This document shows, one piece after another, positions 16,363 to 25,179 of a stretch of 64,000 nucleotides of DNA (positions within the stretch are counted from its first letter, which is position 1; each line of letters starts with the position of its first letter). The notes beneath the pieces were generated by a model, which was given only the letters and a program-made list of their open reading frames with translations, was not told the origin of the DNA and did not search any database. The DNA lies in contig JAUIDN010000003.1 of the NCBI GenBank assembly GCA_030428615.1, positions 173,804 through 237,803 of the forward strand. The letters run 5' to 3'. Both the position numbers and the translations under genes were made by a program. This DNA comes from Alphaproteobacteria bacterium. GTDB lineage: Bacteria; Pseudomonadota; Alphaproteobacteria; Sphingomonadales; Emcibacteraceae.

Positions 16363-17079
16363 ATGGATAAGAGAATATGTTTGATAACAGGAGCTACCCG
16401 TGGTTTCGGTCTGAGCTTGGCAAAAAAATACAATTCTTTGGGCTACTTAGTAGTTGGATTGGCGAGAACCGCACCACCATCAGAGATTTCAGGGTTCTTT
16501 GAGGCCTTCTTTATTTGCGATTTGTCATCCGAAGCAAGTATTGACAATTTTATTCATAAGTTTGAAAATCAATTTAATCGAATTGATCTTTTCATCCATA
16601 ATGCGGCAATTCAGAATTCATATTCAATCCTCGAAGCGATGCAATATTCGAAAATGATTGATCATGAAATTGCGGTCAACTTCTCAGCACCGGTGAAACT
16701 CACCTCTGCATTATTACCCCTGTTGTTACAACGTAAGTCATTAATTTTAATAGTGACGTCCTTACTGCAGCTAGGTCCCAAAAAAAGTGCGCCGGGTTAT
16801 TGTGCCAGTAAAGCAGCACTGGCAAACTGGACAAGAAATTTGAGAGCACAGCTTAGTAGTTCGGAAATTCGTGTTATTGAAATTATCCCGGGATTGATAA
16901 AAACTGACATGACATCTAATGCCGCTAAAAAAGGAAAAGAACCTGATCTTCTTGCAGATATTGTCATTCAAAAGTCACATAAAGATTGTATAATTTTACC
17001 CGGAGCCAGATTGGCATGGTTTATAGCTGCTTTTATGCCAAATTTTATCAGACACAAACTGTTAAACGGTACCGGTTAA
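16363..17079 (+). CDS. Short-chain dehydrogenase/reductase
   Basis: A classical SDR of 238 residues from the ATG at 16363. The upstream in-frame ATG at 16351 overlaps the GGAGG Shine-Dalgarno at 16353-16357 and is rejected. Motifs are TGATRGFG (cofactor loop), NAAIQ in place of NNAG, a Ser at the catalytic position (VTSLLQLG), YCASK with the catalytic Tyr and Lys, and PGLIKTDM. The C-terminal segment (LAWFIAAFMPNFIRHKLLNG) is hydrophobic, like DltE-type SDRs that associate with membranes. It is preceded by the inverted repeat shared with the Crp-like regulator and is probably its target. Substrate unknown. Confidence 0.87.
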   Translation: MDKRICLITGATRGFGLSLAKKYNSLGYLVVGLARTAPPSEISGFFEAFFICDLSSEASIDNFIHKFENQFNRIDLFIHNAAIQNSYSILEAMQYSKMIDHEIAVNFSAPVKLTSALLPLLLQRKSLILIVTSLLQLGPKKSAPGYCASKAALANWTRNLRAQLSSSEIRVIEIIPGLIKTDMTSNAAKKGKEPDLLADIVIQKSHKDCIILPGARLAWFIAAFMPNFIRHKLLNGTG

Positions 17080-17109
17080 ATTGGTGACCGGCAAATAACC
17101 GTTATTACC

Positions 17110-17139
17110 GGTGAAGAACAATATTGTTCTTATTCACCT
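17110..17139. other. Hairpin-forming palindrome at the convergent SDR/TPP gene ends
   Basis: AAGAACAATATTGTTCTT (17114-17131) is a perfect 18-base palindrome flanked by GGTGAA and TTCACC arms with a small bulge. It overlaps the stop of the TPP-enzyme gene. It may act as a weak two-way terminator, but the stem is AT-rich and no long T-run follows. Confidence 0.35.
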
Positions 17140-18758
17140 CTCACACGCGGTCTAAAATAAAGGTGCCAGGGCGCAGGAATATCATCAAGGTTCATTTGCA
17201 CCTCAATTAATACTGGGCCATTATGATCAAAGGCGTCCTTCAACGCGGTCCTTAGCCCTTCCGCGCTATCGGTACGAACCGATTTGATGCCAAAGCTTTC
17301 GCCAAGTTTCACAAAATCCGGGTTTCGAAGGTCGGAAGCAATAACCCGGCCATCATGGGAACGTTGCTGAATGCGTTTCACATTACCATAGGCATTATCG
17401 TTAAAAACTATTGCAACAACCGGTATATTAAACTGTGCGGCTGTGGCCATTTCCTGAACATTAAACATAAAGCCGCCATCGCCAGCAACAGATACCACCT
17501 TCTTATCCGGGTTTGCCACCTGAACCCCAAGCGCCGTGGCATATGAATGGCCAAGGGTTCCTTGGTAACTTGGGTATAAATACGTGCGCGGGTGATAAAC
17601 CGGAAACGCATCACGGGACGCATACCCCATTTGGGTGAGATCGGCAACAAAATGACCATCTTCCGGCAGTTCTTCACGTATCACTGATAGATATTCAACC
17701 TGAGGGGCCATGATGTTAACTTCTTTTGTAACTTCCGCCTTGATGTTTCGCATTTCCTGCGCTGTCCATTTGGGATCACAATCACCAAGCGCGGTGATAA
17801 GCGCCCTTACGCCTTCCGCCGCGTCGGACCGTATTGCAAGGTCCGGGGTTGAAAGCAAATTCATCTCTTCCTCGTCAATGTCAATGCGGATAACCTTAAG
17901 ATTATCATCAAGTCCCCAGTCATCAATCTGTGGTGTCATACGGCTGCCGATACCAATCACCACATCCGCATCCTTCCAAAGATAATGCCCAGCAACCGGC
18001 ACCATGGCATAATCATCGCGAGCGTCCATAACCCCAAGCGAATTAACCGACATCACCACCGGAACACCAAGTGTTTTGGAAAGCAGTCGAACTTCATCGG
18101 CAGCATCAAGTGTCCCGCCGCCCGCAAATACCACAGGTCGCCTCGCTGCTTTCAGCATTGCGGCCGCTTTATTTATTTTATTCTGATCCGGGCTTTTTGG
18201 CGCTTTTTCTGTTATCGGTTTCGCTTTTTTAACATCGCCTTCGCGTTGCATGATATCCATAGCCATTTCAATTTCGACCGGGCGAATACGGTCACTGGTT
18301 AGCGCGTCAAACGCCGCTTCCATTGCGGCGGGTGTTTCTTCTGGTGTGTCAATACGATGTGCCATTTTCGTAATCTTTTCGGCTATTTCGATTTGATCCC
18401 TTATTTCGTGCAACTGGCCTGTTTTTCCATTTATTTTCTGCGATGGGATCTGCCCTGAAATGCAAAGCATCGGTGTGTTACAAGCGTATCCGGTTGAAAT
18501 CGCCGCGCACGCATTCAGCAACCCTGGCCCCGGCACAACAAAAAATGCGCCGATTTTTCCGGTTGACTGGGCGTAACCATAAGCCATATATGCTGCCCCC
18601 TGTTCATGGCGAGTATGGATAGTTCTGATTTCATTACTGCGATCATACATTGCGCTGAAACTGTAATCGAGCTGCGCGCCCGGCACACCAAAAACCTGAT
18701 CAATGCCGTTCGCTATCAAGCTATCCACTAAGGCTTGTCCGCCCGTCATTTTGACCAT
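17130..18758 (-). CDS. Thiamine-diphosphate-dependent enzyme (acetolactate synthase/benzoylformate decarboxylase-like)
   Basis: A 542-residue ThDP enzyme with the three-domain plan of the acetolactate synthase/decarboxylase family. The N-terminal Pyr domain has FGVPGAQLDY and HTRHEQGAAYMAYGYA with the activating Glu, the central domain has RPVVFAGGGTLDAADE, and the C-terminal PP domain has VAGDGGFMFNVQEMATAAQFNIPVVAIVFNDNAYGN, the GDG...N Mg/ThDP site. No separate small regulatory subunit is adjacent, which argues against branched-chain biosynthesis and for a 2-oxo-acid decarboxylase, lyase or ligase in the neighbouring aromatic pathway. It is transcribed divergently from the IclR gene. An AATAATGGAACAA motif just upstream of the start also occurs before the monooxygenase operon, suggesting shared IclR control. 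Confidence 0.87.
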   Translation of the reverse strand: MVKMTGGQALVDSLIANGIDQVFGVPGAQLDYSFSAMYDRSNEIRTIHTRHEQGAAYMAYGYAQSTGKIGAFFVVPGPGLLNACAAISTGYACNTPMLCISGQIPSQKINGKTGQLHEIRDQIEIAEKITKMAHRIDTPEETPAAMEAAFDALTSDRIRPVEIEMAMDIMQREGDVKKAKPITEKAPKSPDQNKINKAAAMLKAARRPVVFAGGGTLDAADEVRLLSKTLGVPVVMSVNSLGVMDARDDYAMVPVAGHYLWKDADVVIGIGSRMTPQIDDWGLDDNLKVIRIDIDEEEMNLLSTPDLAIRSDAAEGVRALITALGDCDPKWTAQEMRNIKAEVTKEVNIMAPQVEYLSVIREELPEDGHFVADLTQMGYASRDAFPVYHPRTYLYPSYQGTLGHSYATALGVQVANPDKKVVSVAGDGGFMFNVQEMATAAQFNIPVVAIVFNDNAYGNVKRIQQRSHDGRVIASDLRNPDFVKLGESFGIKSVRTDSAEGLRTALKDAFDHNGPVLIEVQMNLDDIPAPWHLYFRPRVRGE

Positions 18759-18771
18759 TAGATACTCCTTT

Positions 18772-18784
18772 TTGTTCCATTATT
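18772..18784 (-). promoter_or_regulatory. Putative IclR-site half, upstream of the TPP enzyme gene
   Basis: Read on the minus strand, AATAATGGAACAA shares 11 of 13 bases with ATTATTGGAACAA at 19675-19687 before the monooxygenase operon. TGGAAC/GTTCCA cores are common in sites of IclR-family regulators. Inference only. Confidence 0.35.
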
Positions 18785-18855
18785 TAAGACTTGGTTACAA
18801 TATTTGAGATTTATATCATTATGTGTATAATTACAAGTTATGAAAGGGAGAAGCC

Positions 18856-19674
18856 GTGAACAAAGACAATGACATAACTGATAATGGCACAATGGTACGG
18901 TCAATAACCGTTGCTTTCAAGCTACTCGATGCCATGGTCCGCGCGGGGGAGCCCATGCGCATCACCGAAATAGCCCGACAACTTGGTGAAAGCAAAGCAA
19001 AAGTCCACCGCCATCTAAGCACATTAAGATCACTGGGTGTGGTGGAACAGGAAAAAACATCGGAAAAATACCGTCTAGGGTGGAAGTTATTCAGGTTAGG
19101 TCAGGCAGCGTTCGAACAGTTTGATTTAAGAACGATCGCAGAGCCGCACATGGTACGGCTTCGCGACCTTACCGGTCAATCAACAGTGCTCGCGGTGCCG
19201 TCTGGTGGCGAAGCCATGGTTATAGCCAGCTTCGACAATACAAGCGATACCAGCCTGCGGATTTCAGCCGTGCCCGGCGCAACGCCCCCGACAACTGCAT
19301 CGGCGCAAGGGCGAATTGTTCTTGCATATGCAAGTAGTGATCATCAGAACCAGCTACTTAATGCACCACTGACAAAATATAACGACAAAAGCATGATTGA
19401 CGTTAAGGAAGTGCGCAAGCGACTGGATCTCATAAAAACGCGCCTTTATGAAACCGCCATCGAAGAAGTGATGCTGGGATTCAGTACGATCGCCGCCCCG
19501 ATATTTGATGCTGATAATAATCTGATTGGCACTGTAGGCATTATTGGCTCGGTTCAATATATCGCTGATCCGCCAAATCCGCAGCAAATAGTTCATGTGC
19601 AAAGTTGTGCGGCAACAATATCAAAAGCTTTCGGATCAGACGCATATCATACCGTTGCTGATCCTTTTTTATAG
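18856..19674 (+). CDS. IclR-family transcriptional regulator
   Basis: A 272-residue IclR-type regulator starting at a GTG behind AAAGGGAG. The N-terminal winged helix shows AFKLLDAMVRAGEPMRITEIARQLGESKAKVHRHLSTLRSLGVVEQ (about residues 17-62). The C-terminal GAF-like effector domain has YRLGWKLFRLGQAAFEQFDLRTIAEPHMVRLRDLTGQST and a later GFSTIAAPIFDADNNLIGTVGIIGSVQY. IclR proteins typically sense aromatic acids or other catabolic substrates. Placement between the divergent TPP enzyme and the HpaB/LigAB operon makes it the likely local regulator of both arms. Confidence 0.92.
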   Translation: MNKDNDITDNGTMVRSITVAFKLLDAMVRAGEPMRITEIARQLGESKAKVHRHLSTLRSLGVVEQEKTSEKYRLGWKLFRLGQAAFEQFDLRTIAEPHMVRLRDLTGQSTVLAVPSGGEAMVIASFDNTSDTSLRISAVPGATPPTTASAQGRIVLAYASSDHQNQLLNAPLTKYNDKSMIDVKEVRKRLDLIKTRLYETAIEEVMLGFSTIAAPIFDADNNLIGTVGIIGSVQYIADPPNPQQIVHVQSCAATISKAFGSDAYHTVADPFL

Positions 19675-19687
19675 ATTATTGGAACAA
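19675..19687 (+). promoter_or_regulatory. Putative IclR-site copy, upstream of the HpaB-family operon
   Basis: ATTATTGGAACAA directly follows the IclR stop codon; with the next base it contains the small palindrome ATTG-GAA-CAAT. It matches the motif before the divergent TPP gene at 11 of 13 positions. Binding is not shown. Confidence 0.35.
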
Positions 19688-19734
19688 TGTATCGTATAAC
19701 GAGACAAATTAATAAGTAGCTTACGGAGCAGACA

Positions 19735-21177
19735 ATGGCCATTCGCACGGGACAACAATATTTAAAAGATATCGCGAAACCACGTGATATTAGAATTGAC
19801 GGCGAAAAAGTCACCAATGTGACCACTGACCCTCGTTATGCCGGTGGCGCCAAAACCATGGCATCAATTTTTGATCTCCAACACCGCGAGGATCTCATTG
19901 ATAAAATGACCTATGAAGTGGACGGAGAACGCTTCGGGTTATCCCATAAAATGATTTCCACCAAAGAAGAACTCGCCGCACGGAAGGACATGTTCAAAAT
20001 ATGGTCCGATTACAGTTGCGGGACATTTGGACGTAGCCCGGACTATATGAATGTCTATCTGATGGCGATGGCCGCCGCCGCCGAGCAGTTTGGAGAGTAT
20101 TCGGACAATGTCCGAAATTATTATAAATATATCCGCGACAATGACCTTTCGATGACACATACCCTTGTTAACCCGCAGGTCGACCGGTCAAAACCAGTGG
20201 AACAGCAGGATAAAGACCTCGCCGCGAAAATCGTCGAAACAAATGATAAAGGGATCGTTATCAAAGGTGCGCGCATGGTATCAACATTATCCGCCTATGC
20301 TGATGAACTGCTTGTCGTGCCGTCAGCCATTATCCAAAATAATGAAGAAGCCTTTCCATATGCTTTTGCATTCGGCATTCAAACGGATGCTCCCGGCATC
20401 ATTCATGTCTCACGGCCATCCGTCGTCCACCAAAACGAAGGCCACCCCATGGACTACCCAATGTCCGGCAGATTTGATGAAACAGACGCCATGATCATCT
20501 TTGACAATGTTCTGGTTCCATGGGAGCGCGTATTCACCCACGGTGACGTCGACCTTTGTAATGAATTTTATAAACGAACAAACATCGGCGCACATATCCT
20601 TGATCAGTCAACGGTAAGAAGTCTCGCCAAGGCGGAATTCTACCGCGACCTAGCTTACACTGTTGTTAATACGACAAAAACGGATGGGTTTATCAATGTC
20701 CAAAATCTGCTGGCGGAGCTTATGACAACGGTTGAAATCGTCCGTTCTGTGATTGTCGCCGCTCACGCGGAAGCAAAACTGGTAAACGGCATTATGTCCC
20801 CAAACGCAGCGCCTTATGCCGCTCTTCGCTTGAGATATCCGGATATGTATCAACGCATGTGCGAAATCATAAGAACCCTTGGCGCAGGGGGACTTGTCGC
20901 TGTTCCCTCCTACGCTGAATTCGAAAGTGAAGCGACCAAGGAGTTTGTCGACAAATATTTTCAATCCGCCAACGGGGACAGCCGTTCAAGAACGAAGCTT
21001 TTCCGGCTGGCTTATGACGCTTCAATTTCAAGCTTCGCTGGCCGACAACAGCTTTACGAACGGTATTATTCCGGCGACCCTGTGCGGGCAGCCGCAATTA
21101 TGTATAATAACGCCGACAAGGAACCGGGGATGGCCCGGATATGGGAATTTCTTGACGAATATGAAAAGAGCCTCTAA
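19735..21177 (+). CDS. HpaB-family flavin-dependent monooxygenase (4-hydroxyphenylacetate 3-hydroxylase type)
   Basis: A 480-residue member of the 4-hydroxyphenylacetate 3-hydroxylase family, acyl-CoA dehydrogenase fold. The N-terminal domain (RTGQQYLKDIAKPRDIRIDGEKVTNVTTDP) has the typical opening, the central part has MTHTLVNPQVDRSK, VIKGARMVSTLSAYADELLV and FDNVLVPWERVF, and the helical C-terminal domain has AHAEAKLVNGIMSPN. Relatives either hydroxylate phenols with reduced flavin (HpaB, and the chlorophenol monooxygenases TftD and HadA) or dehydrate 4-hydroxybutyryl-CoA. The Cys/His Fe-S ligands expected for the dehydratase are not evident. No flavin reductase gene is in the window, so FADH2 would come from elsewhere. 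It heads an operon with LigA/LigB and the RdhA-like gene; GGAG lies seven bases before the ATG. Confidence 0.87.
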   Translation: MAIRTGQQYLKDIAKPRDIRIDGEKVTNVTTDPRYAGGAKTMASIFDLQHREDLIDKMTYEVDGERFGLSHKMISTKEELAARKDMFKIWSDYSCGTFGRSPDYMNVYLMAMAAAAEQFGEYSDNVRNYYKYIRDNDLSMTHTLVNPQVDRSKPVEQQDKDLAAKIVETNDKGIVIKGARMVSTLSAYADELLVVPSAIIQNNEEAFPYAFAFGIQTDAPGIIHVSRPSVVHQNEGHPMDYPMSGRFDETDAMIIFDNVLVPWERVFTHGDVDLCNEFYKRTNIGAHILDQSTVRSLAKAEFYRDLAYTVVNTTKTDGFINVQNLLAELMTTVEIVRSVIVAAHAEAKLVNGIMSPNAAPYAALRLRYPDMYQRMCEIIRTLGAGGLVAVPSYAEFESEATKEFVDKYFQSANGDSRSRTKLFRLAYDASISSFAGRQQLYERYYSGDPVRAAAIMYNNADKEPGMARIWEFLDEYEKSL

Positions 21178-21585
21178 ATGACCGACCGCCATTATAAAAA
21201 AGTAAGCGATATAAAAACACCACCGGGGCCCGTCACGTTTACAATGGAACATTCGCAAAACGGTTACCGGATGAATGCGATCTGCTATAGCCTTAAGCAG
21301 GAAAAAAACCGCGTTAAGTTCAAAAAGGATTACGAAAAATACATGGCCGATTTCGGTCTGTCCGAATTTGAAAAAGAATTGGTCCGAAGTCGCGACTGGC
21401 TTAAAATGATTCACTACGGTGTAAGCCCTTATGTCATTGGAAAAATGGCACAATGTTTTGGACTTAGTTTTATTGATTGGGGATCCTATATGCGCGGGGA
21501 GGCCCCACAGGAATTTATCGACCGTAACGTCCCGCTCCTTAAAAACTACAATCCGGAAGATAATGATAAAAAGGGGGAAGAATAA
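21178..21585 (+). CDS. LigA-like alpha subunit of extradiol dioxygenase
   Basis: A 135-residue helical protein whose pattern follows the protocatechuate 4,5-dioxygenase alpha subunit: YRMNAICYSLKQEKNRVKFKKDYEKYMADFGLSEFEKELVRSRDW, then YGVSPYVIGKMAQCFGLSF, with the terminal region containing MRGEAPQEFIDR. In LigAB the alpha subunit caps the active site of the beta subunit and does not bind iron. It begins one base after the monooxygenase stop codon (TAAATG) and its stop overlaps the start of the beta-subunit gene by one base (TAATG), so translation is probably coupled and the subunits made in equal amount. Confidence 0.85.
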   Translation: MTDRHYKKVSDIKTPPGPVTFTMEHSQNGYRMNAICYSLKQEKNRVKFKKDYEKYMADFGLSEFEKELVRSRDWLKMIHYGVSPYVIGKMAQCFGLSFIDWGSYMRGEAPQEFIDRNVPLLKNYNPEDNDKKGEE

Positions 21586-22418
21586 TGGCGAATTTCGTTG
21601 GCGGCATCTGCACTTCCCATAATGGAGCGCTGATGCATGGCTGGGACAAACAGCTCCGTGATGATCCGATCTGGACTCCTCTTTTCGAGGGATATGACCC
21701 GGTTAGGAAATGGATCAAGGATAAGAAGGTCGATGTTCTTTTCTTTGTTTTTAATGATCATATCAGCAATTTTTTCTTTGACTGCTATCCGACATTCGCA
21801 ATTGGCATCGCAAACGAATATGAACATGCCGACGAAGGATCCGGTCCTCGCGATCTCGCTATTCCTTATGGTGATGTTCCCTTTTCCCGCTATATGGCGG
21901 ATTATCTGATCCGCCATGAATTTGACCTGACCGTGTGTCAGGAAATGAAACTGGATCACGGTATGATGGGACCGGCGCCTTTTATGCTCGATCAGCCCTG
22001 GCCGGTCAAATTTGTGCCCTTTTGCGTCAATGTAATTCAACACCCAATCCCAAGTGTGAAGCGGTGTTGGAAACTTGGGCAGTCTGTAAGAAAAGCGATC
22101 GAAGAATACCCTGAAGACATCAACGTCGCCATCGTTGGAACAGGCGGCCTATCACATGAGTTGCAGGGCACTGAATTCGGACGTATAGAGCTGGATTGGG
22201 ATAATGAATTTATGGATAAGTTCGAATATGACCCGGTAAGTATGCTTGATTGGGACGTAAAGGAATTTATGGACCGCGGCGGCGCGGAAAGTGCGGAAAC
22301 AGTGATGTGGTTTGCCATGCGGGGTGCCATGACAAAAAAAGTCAAGCGCATCCACAGAAATCTGTACCGTGGCATGCTGACGGGAATGGGTATTCTGGTT
22401 TTTGAGGATGACGAATGA
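21585..22418 (+). CDS. LigB-type extradiol ring-cleavage dioxygenase beta subunit
   Basis: A 277-residue class III extradiol dioxygenase. The iron ligands of Sphingobium LigB line up: His12 in CTSHNGAL, a second His in FVFNDHISN (residue 59) and a Glu in the GGAESAETVMWFAMRGAM segment. The catalytic His is in GTGGLSHELQG, and PTFAIGIA and IPFCVNV-like core strands (VPFCVNVIQHPIPS) are also conserved. These enzymes open catechol-type rings next to the diol using Fe(II) and O2; LigAB uses protocatechuate or gallate. Substrate here is unassigned. The gene overlaps LigA by one base and the downstream RdhA-like gene by four (ATGA), so all belong to one operon. Confidence 0.9.
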   Translation: MANFVGGICTSHNGALMHGWDKQLRDDPIWTPLFEGYDPVRKWIKDKKVDVLFFVFNDHISNFFFDCYPTFAIGIANEYEHADEGSGPRDLAIPYGDVPFSRYMADYLIRHEFDLTVCQEMKLDHGMMGPAPFMLDQPWPVKFVPFCVNVIQHPIPSVKRCWKLGQSVRKAIEEYPEDINVAIVGTGGLSHELQGTEFGRIELDWDNEFMDKFEYDPVSMLDWDVKEFMDRGGAESAETVMWFAMRGAMTKKVKRIHRNLYRGMLTGMGILVFEDDE

Positions 22419-23767
22419 GGTTCTTTTCCCGTCGAAAACGCCCCCAGCATCTTGGCAAATATCCGATGGAAAAAATAAAGCGGGTTGAAGAACCTACGAC
22501 CCTGATCATTGAAGAAGAAGTAAAGCGTGTCCCGCGCCGCGCCGATGGATTTGTGCGTGCAGACCACGGCGATTTTGGCAAAAAACAAAAAGAAGCTCGC
22601 GAACGAACCGGTTCATCCACCAGAATGGGGGCAAAAGTGCCATTAAATGGTGCTTTCGGTGACAACATCATGCCGCTCATGAAAATACATGACGGCGAAA
22701 TTGCCACCGAAAAGGCCCCAATTCCCGACGATCCTGAAATTCTCGCCAATAATATAAAATCGCTGGGCTATTTTCTGGATGCCGATATCGTCGGAATATG
22801 TGAAGCAAAACCATACGCATGGTATTCCCATGACAAGGATGGCAATGAAATTGAAGTCAAACATAAATACGCTGTCGTCATGCTGATTGATCAGGGCTTT
22901 TACACCAACGACGCATCAACGGGTGACGACTGGATCAGCGGATCGCAAAGCTATCGTGCTTACCTGCGTGGCGCTGAAATCGGAAACATCATGGCCGCTT
23001 ACATCAGAAATCTTGGTTACGGTGCCCGTTGCCACAGCGCAATGGACAGTCAGGTACTTCACTTACCGCTTATTCTACAGGCCGGCCTAGGTGAACTCAG
23101 CCGCATTGGCGAAGTCATTATAAACCCGTTTATCGGACCCCGTTTTAAATCGGTCGTTGTAACAACTAACCTACCATTGAAATGCGACAAACCGATTGAT
23201 TTTGGACTGCAGAGTTTTTGTGAAAAATGCCGCAAATGTGCGCGCGAATGTCCTGTGAGCGCCATACCGTTTGGCGACAAAATTATGTATAACGGCGCTG
23301 AAATGTGGAAACCGGATGTTCCGAACTGTACCAGTTACCGCGTTTCAAACACAAAGGGCGCAGGATGCGGACGCTGCATGAAGACATGCCCCTGGAATAA
23401 TGAAGGGATTATGCTGGAGCGGTTCGCTGTCTGGCTGTCGATAAAACTGCCCTTCACGCAACGGTTTTTTGCATGGCTTGATGATTTTGTCGGTAATGGC
23501 CGGCAAAACAAGGCGCGCAAATGGTGGTTCGACCTTGATAATGATAATGGAAAAATAGTAATTCCCGAAGCGACCAATGAAAAAGGCATTAGTCCGGACA
23601 AAAAAGAACCAAAAAATCACCGAATATCAAACTATTCTGTTGATGACCTTCCAAAATTTGATGAAAAAGGTGAATGGCTGTTTGACCGTAAGCGCGGATG
23701 GGATCTTGCTGATAAACTTGAAACACCTGAAGAAGCAAGAGAAAGGGCGAAAAACAAGCAAGCTTGA
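22415..23767 (+). CDS. Reductive dehalogenase/QueG-like corrinoid Fe-S protein
   Basis: A 450-residue protein with the reductive-dehalogenase plan. A core region (ANNIKSLGYFLDADIVGICEAKPYAWYSH, RAYLRGAEIGNIMAAYIRNLGYGAR, LQAGLGELSRIGEVIINPFIGPRFKSVVVTTNLPL) corresponds to the corrinoid-binding fold shared by RdhA and epoxyqueuosine reductase. Two 4Fe-4S motifs follow, FCEKCRKCARECP and GCGRCMKTCPWN. It has no Tat signal and no RdhB-like anchor gene beside it, so it is cytoplasmic, unlike respiratory RdhA. It also lacks the C-terminal flavin/ferredoxin reductase fusion of the BhbA type. The basic N-terminus (RFFSRRKRPQHLGKYPMEKIKR) is unusual. The neighbouring monooxygenase and ring-cleavage genes suggest removal of a halogen or a similar reductive step in aromatic breakdown; this is inference. 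Queuosine function is unlikely given size and context. Confidence 0.82.
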   Translation: MRFFSRRKRPQHLGKYPMEKIKRVEEPTTLIIEEEVKRVPRRADGFVRADHGDFGKKQKEARERTGSSTRMGAKVPLNGAFGDNIMPLMKIHDGEIATEKAPIPDDPEILANNIKSLGYFLDADIVGICEAKPYAWYSHDKDGNEIEVKHKYAVVMLIDQGFYTNDASTGDDWISGSQSYRAYLRGAEIGNIMAAYIRNLGYGARCHSAMDSQVLHLPLILQAGLGELSRIGEVIINPFIGPRFKSVVVTTNLPLKCDKPIDFGLQSFCEKCRKCARECPVSAIPFGDKIMYNGAEMWKPDVPNCTSYRVSNTKGAGCGRCMKTCPWNNEGIMLERFAVWLSIKLPFTQRFFAWLDDFVGNGRQNKARKWWFDLDNDNGKIVIPEATNEKGISPDKKEPKNHRISNYSVDDLPKFDEKGEWLFDRKRGWDLADKLETPEEARERAKNKQA

Positions 23768-23832
23768 ATTACGCCTGCAAACGGCTACACTATTATAATA
23801 ACAATTAGAATGAGTTACTCGGGGAGGGTAAA

Positions 23833-25164
23833 TTGAGTTCAGAGAATGTTCAAATCGGGGAGCAAAAATCATTGGCGTATGCATGGGGCGTCGCTATATG
23901 CCTTTCTCTTGGTTATGCGCTTTCTTTTCTTGATCGCGAACTTCTATCAATGGTCATTACACCGGTGAAAGAAAGCTTCGGACTGTCGGATTTCCAGGTA
24001 AGTTTGCTTCTTGGTCCCGCTTTCGCGATTTTTTACACCGTAATGGGCGTACCCCTCGGTTGGGCTGCTGATCGGTATAACCGAACAAAATTAGTTGCTG
24101 CAGGTATAGCACTTTGGAGTGTGATGACGGCTTTTTGCGGACTTTCCGCCAATTTCATCCAAATTTTTATTGCACGGATCGGGGTTGGTGTCGGCGAAGC
24201 GGTACTTACGCCCAGCTCCGTTTCATTACTATCTGATTATTTTCCGAAAAACAAATTGCCAATGGCGCTGAGTATTTATTCAATCGGCCTTTTTATCGGG
24301 GCTGGAATGGCAGGTATCGGGGGCGGAATTGTGCTGGGCGTGCTTAGGGACGTCACGTGGACATTGCCGTTTTTTGGCACGCTTGAATACTGGCAGATCG
24401 TGTTTTTGATTGCGGCAACACCAGGGATATTACTGGCGGTCATTATCTTGTCAATCAGGGAGCCAATAAGAAAAGAAATGGCGGTCGACGAGGCCGGTGT
24501 AGAGCAAACGGCTTCTTTTTCGATGGCATTTTCATATATGTGGGAAAGAAAAAAAATGTTCCTGTGCCTATTCATCGGCGGTTCAATGGTGGCCATCATT
24601 CAGTACCAGGCTTATTGGTATCCGGAACATTTCATGCGAAATTGGGATTGGACACCAGCGCAGGCTGGCCCGGCTGTTGGAACGCCAACCATTTTCGGCG
24701 GCATTGCCGGACTACTTTTAGGCGGCTATTACATGTCGCACCAATCAAAAATCGGTAATAAGGATGTTGCCTTAAAACTCGCTTTTCTTAGTGCCATTGG
24801 TATTGGCATCCCGGCGGTGATTATGCCGCTCCTTTCCAGTTCATCCATGGCGATTGCCGGAGTGACTATGGTCAAATTCTTTGTTGCAATGCCCTTGATC
24901 GCTGGCACCACGGCAATACGCATGGCGGTTCCCAATCAAATGCGTGGTCAATTCACCGCCATGTATTTTGTTGCCGTGGGGCTTGTCGGCGCCACTTTAG
25001 GTCCGGTCATGCCGGGGTATATAAACACTTATATATTTGGCGAAGGAACAGGCACGCTTGGCTATGCTCTCGCCATCTCTGCGGCGATGACGCTGCCTTT
25101 CAGCACAACCCTGCTTTGGATTAGCTGGGGCGAATATAAAAAACACGTCTTTAATGATGCATAA
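23833..25164 (+). CDS. MFS transporter (Spinster-like), copy 1
   Basis: A 12-TM major facilitator protein of 443 residues, started at a TTG with GGGGAGGG six to twelve bases upstream. The first helix carries LSFLDRELLSMVI with the Asp-Arg pair typical of Spinster-type MFS proteins, and the loop 2-3 motif is GVPLGWAADRYNRTKL. A second-half motif NQMRGQFTAMYF follows. It is a close paralogue of the next gene, with shared blocks such as LLLGPAFAIFYTVMG, RIGVGVGEAVLTP, FPKNKLPMALSIYS and NQMRGQFTA. The 65-base gap to the RdhA-like gene and common strand suggest it imports or exports compounds for the aromatic pathway. Confidence 0.9.
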   Translation: MSSENVQIGEQKSLAYAWGVAICLSLGYALSFLDRELLSMVITPVKESFGLSDFQVSLLLGPAFAIFYTVMGVPLGWAADRYNRTKLVAAGIALWSVMTAFCGLSANFIQIFIARIGVGVGEAVLTPSSVSLLSDYFPKNKLPMALSIYSIGLFIGAGMAGIGGGIVLGVLRDVTWTLPFFGTLEYWQIVFLIAATPGILLAVIILSIREPIRKEMAVDEAGVEQTASFSMAFSYMWERKKMFLCLFIGGSMVAIIQYQAYWYPEHFMRNWDWTPAQAGPAVGTPTIFGGIAGLLLGGYYMSHQSKIGNKDVALKLAFLSAIGIGIPAVIMPLLSSSSMAIAGVTMVKFFVAMPLIAGTTAIRMAVPNQMRGQFTAMYFVAVGLVGATLGPVMPGYINTYIFGEGTGTLGYALAISAAMTLPFSTTLLWISWGEYKKHVFNDA

Positions 25165-25179
25165 GCATGGGAGAAACCA

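Noticed and set aside
18856..21177. HpaB-family protein as 4-hydroxybutyryl-CoA dehydratase
   Set aside because: The Cys/His cluster ligands of the dehydratase are not apparent and LigAB follows, which favours a phenol hydroxylase.
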